Position numbers and translations under genes: made by a program. From positions 1 to 18,262 of the forward strand of contig JAUWRE010000001.1 of NCBI GenBank assembly GCA_030610725.1: 18,262 nucleotides of DNA, given 5' to 3'. The stretch is from Candidatus Aerophobota bacterium. Lineage in GTDB: Bacteria; Aerophobota; Aerophobia; Aerophobales; AE-B3A. Shown here piece by piece: positions 1-6,415 of this stretch (position 1 is the stretch's first letter; each line of letters starts with the position of its first letter). The notes below the pieces were generated by a model, which was not told the DNA's origin, searched no databases, and saw only the letters and a program-made list of their open reading frames with translations.

Positions 1-1
1 C

Positions 2-88
2 AGTACCATTCACGCCCATCCCACTCTTTCTGAAGCTATTATGGAGGCAGCTAGAAAAGCTGAGAAAAAACCCATACACTTTATTTAG
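2..88 (+). CDS. lpdA: Dihydrolipoyl dehydrogenase, C-terminal end (partial)
   Basis: Only the last 28 codons are present, and the gene enters from the left edge. The visible peptide, S-T-I-H-A-H-P-T-L-S-E-A-I-M-E-A-A, is the hallmark C-terminal segment of the E3 flavoprotein of 2-oxoacid dehydrogenase and glycine cleavage complexes. Its H-x-H-P-T-L-S-E motif carries the catalytic His-Glu pair contributed by the interface domain. The enzyme reoxidises dihydrolipoamide with NAD+. The stop codon TAG runs directly into the AGTTCAT repeats that bound the next gene. Which complex it serves cannot be told from here. Confidence 0.85.
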   Translation, partial: STIHAHPTLSEAIMEAARKAEKKPIHFI

Positions 89-170
89 TTCATAGTTCAT
101 TGTTCATAGTTCATCGATTGAAACAAGAAAAAAACGGGAGAACCATAGTAAGTAGTTCATAGTTCATCGA
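87..170. repeat. Left boundary repeats (GTTCATAG/GTTCATTG units) of the four-helix-bundle gene
   Basis: Two clusters of AGTTCAT-type units lie at 87-118 and 153-170. The 20 bases at 95-114 are a perfect inverted match of 538-557 on the other side of the gene. Such repeats bracket the small gene as a unit and are not part of the neighbouring fatty-acid genes. Confidence 0.8.
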
Positions 171-180
171 AAGAGGAAGA

Positions 181-534
181 ATGGGATTTAGTTTTGAGAA
201 ACTAGATGTTTATAATGAAGCAAACGAGTTTGTTAATGACATCTATTTATTAACAAAGACTTTTCCAAGGGATGAGATGTTTGGCTTAACAAGCCAGCTA
301 AGAAGAGCAGCCGTATCGATTCCAGTGAATATTGCTGAGGGCTCTGCAAGAACTAAGAAGGATTTTAATAGATTCATAGATATGGCGAGAGGTTCTATCT
401 TTGAGTGTGTTACAATATTACGAACAGCATTGAAACAGGAGTATCTGAATCAAAAAAGACATATAGATTTAGAAGAGAAGCTAACCAACTTATCAAAAAT
501 GCTTAGTGGTTTAAAGCGTTCAATAAGTCAATGA
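181..534 (+). CDS. Four-helix-bundle protein, 23S rRNA intervening-sequence (S23) family
   Basis: This 117-aa protein has the signature of the bacterial IVS/S23 four-helix-bundle family. It has an N-terminal F-E-K-L-D-V-Y segment, a central R-R-A-A-V-S-I-P-V-N-I-A-E-G block at residues 41-54 and a downstream F-x-x-F-x-x-x-A-R-G-S-x-x-E motif at 64-75. Members were first noticed inside intervening sequences of split 23S rRNAs, and others form oligomers such as the Avd protein of diversity-generating retroelements. Their cellular role is largely unknown. The start has a purine-rich GAAAGAGGAAGA in front. The gene interrupts the space between lpdA and acpP and is enclosed by a 20-bp perfect inverted repeat, with the right arm beginning at its stop codon. 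No rRNA sequence is visible around it, so here it is a free-standing copy. Family assignment is firm and function is not inferred. Confidence 0.88.
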   Translation: MGFSFEKLDVYNEANEFVNDIYLLTKTFPRDEMFGLTSQLRRAAVSIPVNIAEGSARTKKDFNRFIDMARGSIFECVTILRTALKQEYLNQKRHIDLEEKLTNLSKMLSGLKRSISQ

Positions 535-558
535 ACTATGAACTATGAACAATGAACA
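528..558. repeat. Right boundary repeat, inverted copy of the left repeats
   Basis: ATGAACTATGAACAATGAAC at 538-557 is the exact reverse complement of 95-114. The unit overlaps the stop codon of the four-helix-bundle gene and ends just before the acpP ribosome binding site. Confidence 0.8.
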
Positions 559-574
559 AAAAAAGGAGGTTTGA

Positions 575-826
575 ATGTTAAGCAAGGATAATATCGTCAG
601 CAAAGTAAAGGAAATTACTAGTGAGCAATTGGGTGTGGATGAATCTCAAATTACACCAGAGGCCAAGTTTGTGGATGATCTGGGAGCAGATTCGCTGGAT
701 ACAGTAGAATTGGTGATGGCTTTAGAGGAAGAATTTGACCTAGAAATCTCGGATGAGGAAGCAGAAAAACTAACCACAGTGAATAGAGTTGTAAGTTATA
801 TTGAGGATTGTCTAGATAAAAAGTGA
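575..826 (+). CDS. acpP: Acyl carrier protein
   Basis: This 83-aa acidic protein carries the growing acyl chain in type II fatty-acid synthesis in the cytoplasm. The [10 protein letters not shown] motif contains the Ser40 that receives 4'-phosphopantetheine, followed by the conserved helix with E-E-E-F-D-L-E-I. Length and charge are normal for the family. A strong AAAGGAGG ribosome binding site at about 562-569 precedes the ATG. It lies upstream of fabF, the usual bacterial acpP-fabF order. The terminal boundary repeat of the four-helix-bundle unit lies immediately upstream, so expression either reads through from lpdA or begins within that inserted unit. No obvious separate promoter was found. 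Confidence 0.97.
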   Translation: MLSKDNIVSKVKEITSEQLGVDESQITPEAKFVDDLGADSLDTVELVMALEEEFDLEISDEEAEKLTTVNRVVSYIEDCLDKK

Positions 827-887
827 TGTAATTACTATAGTACGATTCAAATCTACTCATATGCTAGAAAGGAACAAGGGAATAAGA

Positions 888-2123
888 ATGGGATGCCGAG
901 TGGTAATAACCGGAATGGGTGTAGTCTCTCCTATTGGTATCGGAATAGAGACTTTTGAAGAAGCGCTCTTTGAGGGAAAGAACGGAGTAGCAAGAATAAC
1001 TCTCTTTGATGCTTCATCTTATCGTTCTCAAATTGCAGGAGAAGTCCGAAACTTCAACCCTCGCGATTATCTTCCTCTTAAACAAATTAGACGAATGGAC
1101 CGCTTCACTCAAATGGGAATGGTAGCTGCAGAAGAAGCAATAAAGCAGGCGGGAATATCGCCTAATGAAGAAGATCCAGGTGAAATAGGCATCTTGGTGG
1201 GTTCAGGAGTGGGAGGGCTCTATACTATTGGAAGGGAACAAACCGTTCTACTTGAAAAAGGTCCTCGAAGGGTGAGCCCCTTTCTAGTTCCTATGCTTAT
1301 TACTGATATTACTTCAGCACAAATTGCTATTAAATATGGATTTTCCGGGCCAAACTTTTCTATTTCCACTGCCTGTGCTTCAGGAAATCACAGTATAGGC
1401 GAGGCTTTTAAAATTATCCAGAGAGGAGATGCTGAAGTGATGGTTGCCGGAGGAGCAGAAGCGGCTATTACTCCCCTGGGATTAGCTGGTTTTTGTTCTA
1501 TGCGGGCGTTGTCTACTCGAAATGATGAACCGGCAAAAGCCTCTCGTCCTTTTGATAAACAAAGAGATGGTTTTGCAATAGGGGAAGGAGCAGGTGTAGT
1601 AGTCCTTGAAAAATGGGAACGAGCCAGAAAAAGAAAAGTTCCTATCTGGGGAGAGATAATAGGTTTCGGTATGAGTGAAGATGCATATCATATAACTCAA
1701 CCGATAGGAGACGGAAGAGGCTTAAGAGAAGCCATGCGGAGAGCCTTACTAGACGCAAAAATTCCTGTTGAAAAGGTTGACTACATAAATGCGCATGGAA
1801 CTTCTACCCCCCTCAATGATAAAATAGAAACGCGGGCCATCAAGAACCTTTTTGGAAAAAATGCCTATCGAATACCTGTAAGTTCTACCAAATCTATGAC
1901 CGGTCATCTCTTGGGGGCAACAGGTGGAGTGGAGATGATTGCTTGTCTTCTGGCCCTCAAGAAAGCAATTATTCCTCCCACTATTAATTACGAAGAATTT
2001 GATCCTGACTGTGACCTGGACTATGTTCCCAACCAATCTCGAGAAGTCAAGCTACGAGTGGCTATGTCTAATTCAATGGGATTCGGGGGACATAACGCCG
2101 TTTTGCTGCTAAAGAAGATGTGA
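888..2123 (+). CDS. fabF: 3-oxoacyl-[acyl-carrier-protein] synthase II
   Basis: The enzyme condenses malonyl-ACP with acyl-ACP in fatty-acid elongation. From an ATG at 888 the protein has 411 residues, and the catalytic triad falls at Cys163 (S-T-A-C-A-S-G), His303 (N-A-H-G-T-S-T-P) and His340 (T-G-H-L-L-G-A-T-G). Lys335 is also conserved. These positions agree with E. coli FabF numbering, which is the reason for choosing 888 over the in-frame ATG at 861; 861 has no ribosome binding site, while AAGG-type purines precede 888. The C-terminal N-S-M-G-F-G-G-H-N motif is intact. It sits between acpP and rnc, and the rnc start lies one base after its stop, indicating one operon with translational coupling. 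Confidence 0.96.
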   Translation: MGCRVVITGMGVVSPIGIGIETFEEALFEGKNGVARITLFDASSYRSQIAGEVRNFNPRDYLPLKQIRRMDRFTQMGMVAAEEAIKQAGISPNEEDPGEIGILVGSGVGGLYTIGREQTVLLEKGPRRVSPFLVPMLITDITSAQIAIKYGFSGPNFSISTACASGNHSIGEAFKIIQRGDAEVMVAGGAEAAITPLGLAGFCSMRALSTRNDEPAKASRPFDKQRDGFAIGEGAGVVVLEKWERARKRKVPIWGEIIGFGMSEDAYHITQPIGDGRGLREAMRRALLDAKIPVEKVDYINAHGTSTPLNDKIETRAIKNLFGKNAYRIPVSSTKSMTGHLLGATGGVEMIACLLALKKAIIPPTINYEEFDPDCDLDYVPNQSREVKLRVAMSNSMGFGGHNAVLLLKKM

Positions 2124-2124
2124 G

Positions 2125-2826
2125 ATGGGGATTAGTCCGGCTGAAAGGAAAAAACTGGAGAGACTGGAGAAAAAATTAGGAATAAAATTTGCGCATCTTG
2201 ACCTTTTAAATCAAGCCTTAGTCCATACCTCTTATGCCAAATCAAATCAAAAAGAGATTCTGTTTCATAATGAAAAATTGGAGTTCCTGGGGGACGCTGT
2301 CCTGAATTTAGTGACAGCAGAACATCTTTTTCGGCAATATCCATATCTAAATGAGGGAGAATTAACTAAGCTCCGTTCCAAGATCGTTTCTCAGGAAAGT
2401 CTTTCTCGATATGCAGGTAAAATTGAGCTAGGAAAATATATCTTAGTGGGTAAAAACCAGGAGGCAATTCGAAGTCAGCCTGCTTTATTGGCTGATACGT
2501 ATGAAGCTATAATAGGAGCTTTCTATTTGGATAAAGGCCTGGATAATGTGCGTTCCTTTATTTCTGACCTATTTCTAAAGCAGAAGAAAGAAATTGAGCA
2601 AATGAACGATTTCAAATCCTGGCTGCAGGAATATGCCCAATCTTTTTACGATACTCTACCTCAATATAAGGTAATTAAGGAAGTTGGCCCCAACCACAAA
2701 AAGAAATTTAAGGTTAGAGTTATGCTTAAGGGAAAGATTTTGGGACAAGGGTGGGGTTTAAGCAAGAAGAAAGCAGAGATGATGGCGGCTCGATCTATCT
2801 GGGAAAATATAGCGAAAAACTCCTGA
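2125..2826 (+). CDS. rnc: Ribonuclease III
   Basis: This 233-aa double-strand-specific endoribonuclease processes rRNA precursors and structured mRNAs. The N-terminal nuclease domain carries the signature N-E-K-L-E-F-L-G-D-A-V-L at residues 49-60, with the metal ligands Glu53 and Asp57. A second acidic pair is Asp124/Glu127 in L-A-D-T-Y-E-A. A C-terminal dsRNA-binding domain begins at about residue 160 and ends with the conserved K-K-K-A-E-x-x-A-A-R-S motif. Length and motif order are normal, so it is probably active. Its ATG is one base downstream of the fabF stop codon. The acpP-fabF-rnc arrangement is common in bacteria. Confidence 0.96.
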   Translation: MGISPAERKKLERLEKKLGIKFAHLDLLNQALVHTSYAKSNQKEILFHNEKLEFLGDAVLNLVTAEHLFRQYPYLNEGELTKLRSKIVSQESLSRYAGKIELGKYILVGKNQEAIRSQPALLADTYEAIIGAFYLDKGLDNVRSFISDLFLKQKKEIEQMNDFKSWLQEYAQSFYDTLPQYKVIKEVGPNHKKKFKVRVMLKGKILGQGWGLSKKKAEMMAARSIWENIAKNS

Positions 2827-2860
2827 CTTATAACATAAATTTATAATATAGGAATTTCTT

Positions 2861-2970
2861 TTTGGACGTAGATCCACGCAGATAAACAAGATAAATAAAA
2901 AACATTGGACTTTGAACCTTGAACTTATTTTCTGGTTACTTTTTTAATCTGGACTTATCTGCGTCCTAAT
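2861..2970. repeat. Intergenic palindromic repeat between rnc and glmM
   Basis: ACGCAGATAA at 2876-2885 is a perfect inverted match of TTATCTGCGT at 2955-2964, with GGACG and CGTCC flanks. The interior contains GGACTTTGAACCTTGAAC. The composition and inverted arrangement look like a dispersed non-coding repeat of the host, not a gene. It could act as a transcript-end stem between rnc and glmM, but there is no clear T-run. Confidence 0.55.
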
Positions 2971-2987
2971 TAACTTAAGGGTTTAAA

Positions 2988-4331
2988 ATGGACTCTTTAA
3001 TGATTAGTATATCTGGAGTAAGAGGAATTGTGGGAGAGGGCTTTACTCCTGAGATAGTAGCCAGGTTTTCTGCTGCGTTTGCTGCTTTTACTGGAAAGGG
3101 AACAGTTGTAGTTGGTTCAGATACAAGAACATCAAATTATATGTTCAAATATGCTGTTTTTAGCGGCTTACTTTCTGGTGGCTCTCAAGTGATAGATGTG
3201 GGTGTCTGTCCTACACCTTCTCTTCAGCTTATGGTAGAAAAACTGAAGGCTGACGGGGGAATAGTTATCACCGGAAGTCATAACCCAGCACAGTGGAATG
3301 CATTGAAGTTTGTTCGCTCTGATGGACTCTTTCTTTATCCTGAACAGGCGAAAATTCTTCTAAAGATATATAATGGCCGAAAAATAGGGCGTGTTCAATG
3401 GGATAAAGTAGGCAAAGTCGGTAAGGATAGTACGGCCATAAAAAATCATCTTGACAAAGTCCTACAAACTGTAAAAAGGGAGAAAATCAGAAGCAAAAGG
3501 TTCAAGGTTGTCCTTGATTCCTGTAATGGGGCAGGAGCATTAATTAGTCCTGAACTTCTTCAACGATTGGGATGCCAGGTGGTCGAACTCAATTCCCGTC
3601 CTGACGGAAGGTTTGCTCACTCACCTGAACCCGTTGCTTCTAACTTGACTCAGTTATCGCAACTGGTCGAATCTGAAAAGGCAGATATAGGTTTCGCTCA
3701 TGATGCTGACGCAGATAGAGTAGCTATAGTTACGGAACAAGGAAGAATCTTGCCTGAAGATTATTCCCTTCTCCTGGCTACCAAATTCACACTTACTAAC
3801 GAGAGAGGGTTGGTAGTTACTAACCTTTCTACCACTCGGGCACTGGAGGAGGTAGCTGAGCAGTTCAACTGTCCAGTGAAAAGGACAAAAATAGGTGATA
3901 TTCACGTATCTCGTTGCATGAAGGAAAAAAAAGCGGTGATAGGAGGAGAAGGTAATGGAGGAGTGATTCTTCCCCAAATTCACTATGCTCGGGACGGAAT
4001 TGCTGCTATTGCTCTGCTATTAGAGTATTTAGCCGAAACAAACGAGTCAATTTCAAAATTGGCCAGTAATTTTCCTCATTATTACATAATTAAAAGAAAA
4101 CTAAAAACTACTAGAGAGAATTTTTCCTTACTTAAAATCAGACTAAGAAAGGAATTTCCAGGAGCAAAATTTAATTTCCTTGATGGTATCAAAGTCGATT
4201 TAGATAAGAGTTGGATTCATGTAAGACATTCTGGTACCGAGCCGGTAATCCGTATTATTACTGAAGCTAAGACAAAAAGAGAAGCAGAGGACTTATATAA
4301 AATAACTTCTTCCTTTTTTAAGACGGCTTAA
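2988..4331 (+). CDS. glmM: Phosphoglucosamine mutase, archaeal-type subfamily
   Basis: The 447-aa protein is an alpha-D-phosphohexomutase, most likely converting glucosamine-6-phosphate to glucosamine-1-phosphate for UDP-GlcNAc and cell-wall synthesis. It shows the phosphoserine loop T-G-S-H-N-P with Ser97, the metal loop D-A-D-A-D-R at residues 239-244, a sugar-binding G-E-G-N-G-G motif at about 320 and the C-terminal phosphate loop R-H-S-G-T-E-P. The T-G-S-H-N-P-x-x-W-N-A-L-K-F form of the active loop is typical of the GlmM-like group found in archaea and several bacterial phyla, as opposed to the S-A-S-H-N-P of common bacterial GlmM. A phosphomannomutase or phosphoglucomutase role cannot be excluded. 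It lies between rnc and recX, behind a repeat-bearing intergenic region. Confidence 0.88.
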   Translation: MDSLMISISGVRGIVGEGFTPEIVARFSAAFAAFTGKGTVVVGSDTRTSNYMFKYAVFSGLLSGGSQVIDVGVCPTPSLQLMVEKLKADGGIVITGSHNPAQWNALKFVRSDGLFLYPEQAKILLKIYNGRKIGRVQWDKVGKVGKDSTAIKNHLDKVLQTVKREKIRSKRFKVVLDSCNGAGALISPELLQRLGCQVVELNSRPDGRFAHSPEPVASNLTQLSQLVESEKADIGFAHDADADRVAIVTEQGRILPEDYSLLLATKFTLTNERGLVVTNLSTTRALEEVAEQFNCPVKRTKIGDIHVSRCMKEKKAVIGGEGNGGVILPQIHYARDGIAAIALLLEYLAETNESISKLASNFPHYYIIKRKLKTTRENFSLLKIRLRKEFPGAKFNFLDGIKVDLDKSWIHVRHSGTEPVIRIITEAKTKREAEDLYKITSSFFKTA

Positions 4332-4410
4332 CTACTTTTCTACTGCCTTGCCTTTACTCCTTTTTAGTACTATTCTTGCTTTTTTAAAGAGCAGATTAAG
4401 AGGTGAATGT

Positions 4411-4902
4411 GTGAAACAGAAAGCCGATTTGCTGAAAAAAGAAGACAAAAGGAACCTAAACAGAGCTAGAGAATATGCCTTAAGGCTTCTGGAATATAGA
4501 GAGAGAAGTGAGCAGGAAATTAAAGAGAGAATGGCCAGGAAGAATTATAATGAGAGATTAATTAAGAGTACTATAAAGTCCCTCAAAAACCATAATCTAG
4601 TGAATGACAGGAGATTCGCTCGTATGTGGGCAGAGAGCTGTCTAAGGAGAAGTTACGGAAGATGGAAGGCGCGGAGCGACCTAAATAAAAAAGGAATAGA
4701 TGAAGAGATAGTTGAAGAGGTTCTTAGAGAATCATATTCTAAAGTGGATGAGGTCCAAATAGCCCTCGCCCTGATTCAGAAAAAGTGGCCTTTTTTAAAG
4801 GAAGAAAAAAATACTCTATTACGGCGAGTATCTGACTTTCTGAAACGAAGGGGGTTTCCTTTTGAGGTGATAGCCGAAGTGATAAGACAACAATACGGGT
4901 AA
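4411..4902 (+). CDS. recX: Regulatory protein RecX
   Basis: RecX binds RecA and limits its filament extension and coprotease activity. The protein is 163 aa from a GTG start at 4411, chosen because AAGAGGTG lies seven bases upstream; an earlier in-frame TTG at 4348 adds only hydrophobic residues and has no such site. Family motifs are A-R-E-Y-A-L-R-L-L near the N-terminus, R-S-x-x-E-I-K-E-R-M, L-V-N-D-R-R-F-A-R-M-W, and a second repeat with G-x-x-K-A-R-S-D-L-x-x-K-G-I. Three-helix repeats of this kind are diagnostic. No recA is next to it. The tRNA-Lys promoter begins within a few bases after its stop codon. Confidence 0.92.
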   Translation: MKQKADLLKKEDKRNLNRAREYALRLLEYRERSEQEIKERMARKNYNERLIKSTIKSLKNHNLVNDRRFARMWAESCLRRSYGRWKARSDLNKKGIDEEIVEEVLRESYSKVDEVQIALALIQKKWPFLKEEKNTLLRRVSDFLKRRGFPFEVIAEVIRQQYG

Positions 4903-4907
4903 ATTGT

Positions 4908-4935
4908 TTGACAGCAGCCAATTATCTGATAAAAT
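4908..4935 (+). promoter_or_regulatory. Promoter of the tRNA-Lys gene
   Basis: TTGACA at 4908-4913 and TAAAAT at 4930-4935 are separated by 16 bases. The -10 box is 15 bases before the first tRNA base, a normal spacing for a tRNA promoter. Confidence 0.75.
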
Positions 4936-4950
4936 ACAGGCTGATTAGTA

Positions 4951-4993
4951 GAGCCGTTAGCTCAGTTGGTAGAGCATCGCCCTTTTAAGGCGA
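4951..4993 (+). tRNA. tRNA-Lys(UUU), 5' part only; broken after the anticodon arm (attL)
   Basis: The acceptor 5' strand GAGCCGT (4951-4957), D arm GCTC/GAGC (4960-4975) and anticodon arm TCGCC/GGCGA (4977-4993) are perfect. The 7-base loop CTTTTAA gives anticodon TTT at 4984-4986. The sequence after 4993 has no T arm, no TTC-type T loop and no ACGGCTC acceptor complement, so the 3' third is absent. The break coincides with the start of sequence carrying mobile-element genes. It is read as the left attachment junction of an element that integrates at the anticodon arm and does not restore the tRNA. An assembly join is the alternative. Confidence 0.8.
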
Positions 4994-5075
4994 AAAAGCC
5001 AAATTCCAAGAGTAAGTCCAGGAGAACCAAACCTGCTTTAGACAACCCTTCCAAGTGATTTTCTTTCCCCACCAA

Positions 5076-5107
5076 TTTGCCTCACTTTGCCTCACTTTGC
5101 CCCTCAC
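5076..5107. repeat. Triplicated 10-mer TTTGCCTCAC near attL
   Basis: Two exact tandem copies (5076-5085, 5086-5095) are followed by a third with a two-base insertion (5096-5107). They lie about 85 bp inside the tRNA junction, where recombinase arm sites would be expected. Confidence 0.75.
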
Positions 5108-5376
5108 ATGGACACCAAGAATCTCACACCATAGCTACAAGATGATTGTTCTTACGGTATGAGGGAGGACACTGCCCAAATCATCATAGTACAACTAATA
5201 GAACCTCACTCACACTATATATAAGATTTCTAAAATTCGGGAGGTATGATTGTCCAGCGAATAACAAATCTCAGCACTTGACAATCCTAACACGCTCTAC
5301 AGAAAACTATCCAGAATGCCGATAGTATCAAATATAAAGTGTTAATTTGACAAAATAGTAACAATCTGATAAAAGT

Positions 5377-5402
5377 AGTAAAAAAGTGAACTCTTTTTTA
5401 CT
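5377..5402. repeat. Perfect 10-bp A/T hairpin
   Basis: AGTAAAAAAG and CTTTTTTACT form a perfect stem around the 6-base loop TGAACT. It is symmetrical, so it could end transcripts from either side weakly or serve as a binding site. It stands 40 bp before the promoter of the rightward operon. Confidence 0.6.
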
Positions 5403-5442
5403 ATTAACAGTATTCAGAATAGAGGGCAAGAATAGAGGGGGG

Positions 5443-5470
5443 TTGACAAAGTTGCAGCCTTTACTATAAT
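5443..5470 (+). promoter_or_regulatory. Consensus promoter of the rightward small operon
   Basis: TTGACA (5443-5448), a 16-base spacer and TATAAT (5465-5470) match the sigma70 consensus at all twelve positions. Downstream, TTCAAT-T-ATTGAA at 5485-5497 is a 13-base palindrome in the early transcribed region and a candidate operator. Confidence 0.85.
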
Positions 5471-5484
5471 ATGCTAGTCGTAAG

Positions 5485-5497
5485 TTCAATTATTGAA
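5485..5497. promoter_or_regulatory. Palindrome TTCAAT-T-ATTGAA, candidate operator
   Basis: The 6-bp arms are perfect around one central base. The site lies about 15-27 bases after the -10 box, where a bound repressor would block the start of transcription. No specific regulator is assigned. Confidence 0.5.
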
Positions 5498-5526
5498 TTT
5501 ATGAAATAGCTTTAGGAGGCATTGAA

Positions 5527-5667
5527 ATGCCCAATAAGACTAAAGAAAAGGAACGAGAATTTTCTATTATAAACAGTTTTAAGACAATTTTCTCTTCAAG
5601 AAATCTTGGTACAGAAGCGGCCGAAGAACACATCAAGAATAATAAAAAGAAAACAGACAAAGACTAA
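5527..5667 (+). CDS. Small charged protein, 46 aa, first gene of the rightward operon
   Basis: The ATG follows TAGGAGG by a normal spacing, behind a consensus promoter, which makes this short gene credible. The product is hydrophilic and basic, beginning M-P-N-K-T-K-E-K-E-R and ending with a lysine-rich tail (K-N-N-K-K-K-T-D-K-D). It has no membrane segment. Its stop TAA overlaps the ATG of the next gene by one base (TAATG), so the two are translationally coupled. The family is not recognised. A soluble partner of the downstream membrane protein, an immunity factor or an antitoxin-like protein would fit the arrangement, but nothing in the sequence decides this. Confidence 0.65.
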   Translation: MPNKTKEKEREFSIINSFKTIFSSRNLGTEAAEEHIKNNKKKTDKD

Positions 5668-5951
5668 TGGTTGCTAATGGTATATATTTGCTGACCGCCG
5701 TCTTAATTCATCTTAGTTTTGTAACTGCTGGGGTTTCTTTTGCACAACACTATGAACTTATTTACCGATTAGCTTTAGCCCACTTTCCGGCAATTATACT
5801 GTGTATAATTACAACTATAATTTCTTTGTTCGGGGTTGATATCCTATCTGGATTTTTCTTAAGCATAACTTTAATATTGACAGGTTGGCAATTATATAAA
5901 AGTTGGCTATACATATATGGATACTTTTCGGCAATAGATACTAAGAAGTAG
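5667..5951 (+). CDS. Small integral membrane protein, 94 aa, three predicted TM segments
   Basis: The protein is almost entirely hydrophobic. Likely membrane helices are at about residues 5-25, 36-56 and 58-80, and a short polar tail ends D-T-K-K. It overlaps the stop codon of the 46-aa gene by one base and depends on the same strong promoter. It runs opposite to nearly all other genes of the element and sits at the element end, a typical place for lysogenic-conversion or superinfection-exclusion genes of prophages. That role is inferred from position, size and topology only. No known family is recognised. Confidence 0.7.
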   Translation: MVANGIYLLTAVLIHLSFVTAGVSFAQHYELIYRLALAHFPAIILCIITTIISLFGVDILSGFFLSITLILTGWQLYKSWLYIYGYFSAIDTKK

Positions 5952-6107
5952 AAAAACAGTTTTCGTAAGTATATTTTTTCAAAGCTCCATTTCCTTCTGT
6001 TGGTCTTTCTGCTCGTATCTTTCCGCCTTCCTAAACGTAATATCTATTCCCTTGGCTCTTACAGGATAACCTATCTTCTTTCCTTCCAGCTATTCCTGGT
6101 GAAAATC
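5952..6107. other. Convergent intergenic stretch with a possible gene remnant
   Basis: Between the rightward operon and the leftward genes, the minus strand is open for 36 codons from a CTG at 6089 to a TGA at 5979. The coded peptide reads I-G-Y-P-V-R-A-K-G-I-D-I-T-F-R-K. It has no ATG/GTG/TTG start and a TAG directly before it, so it may be the remains of a longer gene. No clear terminator is seen. Confidence 0.3.
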
Positions 6108-6392
6108 CTATAATCTTTTTCTTTTCTCAGTTTCTATCCTTTCAGTTCCTTTTTTGGTCAAGGAATAGCGTCCCCGGGATATCCATTTAAGTTCGCCCTT
6201 TTTATGCCATAGAATCGATATACGCTTTCTAACATGATGATAATAGGTAGGTTTCTTATAAGTTATTCTTAAAAGTTTTTCGGTTAATTGTTCTTCGAAA
6301 TAATTAGAAAATCTTTCACATATTTGTAGTGATTGAGCTTCTTCACCAAGCGATTTTATGCTTTTAAGAATCGCTATCTCCCAAGTATTCAT
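6108..6392 (-). CDS. Winged-helix DNA-binding protein, 94 aa
   Basis: The ATG is preceded by AAGGAGA. The first 45 residues are predicted helices (W-E-I-A-I-L-K-S-I-K-S-L-G). After a Y-x-H-x-V-R-K-R-I-S-I-L-W-H-K-K-G-E-L segment at about 52-70 comes the wing-like R-G-R-Y-S-L-T-K-K-G-T-E-R. The closing pattern V-R..L..K-G-x-L..R-G-x-Y-x-L-T..G is common in Mrr-N-like and other winged-helix regulators. It is the last gene of the long leftward series and lies near the element's left end. It could be a transcriptional regulator of the adjacent rightward operon. No target site is identified. Confidence 0.65.
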   Translation of the reverse strand: MNTWEIAILKSIKSLGEEAQSLQICERFSNYFEEQLTEKLLRITYKKPTYYHHVRKRISILWHKKGELKWISRGRYSLTKKGTERIETEKRKRL

Positions 6393-6415
6393 ATTTTATC
6401 TTCTCCTTTCTTCTC

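Larger units (their letters stand above)
4994..5442. other. Gene-free left end of the element, with repeats
   Basis: No convincing gene is seen here. The stretch holds three copies of TTTGCCTCAC (5076-5085, 5086-5095, and 5096-5107 with two extra C). It also holds a nested inverted structure: TGTTAAT/ATTAACA at 5340-5346 and 5403-5409 around a 10-bp stem at 5377-5402. A TTGACA-17-TAAAAG pair at 5347-5375 could be a promoter. Short repeats next to an attachment site are typical of integrase and excisionase arm-binding sites, which is offered only as inference. Confidence 0.5.

Noticed and set aside
861..887. Earlier ATG for fabF at 861
   Set aside because: No ribosome binding site, and it would shift the catalytic residues away from the positions Cys163/His303/His340 obtained from 888.
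4994..5030. Reading 4994-5030 as the divergent 3' end of the tRNA or as a group I intron
   Set aside because: No T arm, no acceptor complement, no second half of the tRNA downstream in the window, and the anticodon 3' stem is intact, which a loop-inserted intron would have separated.
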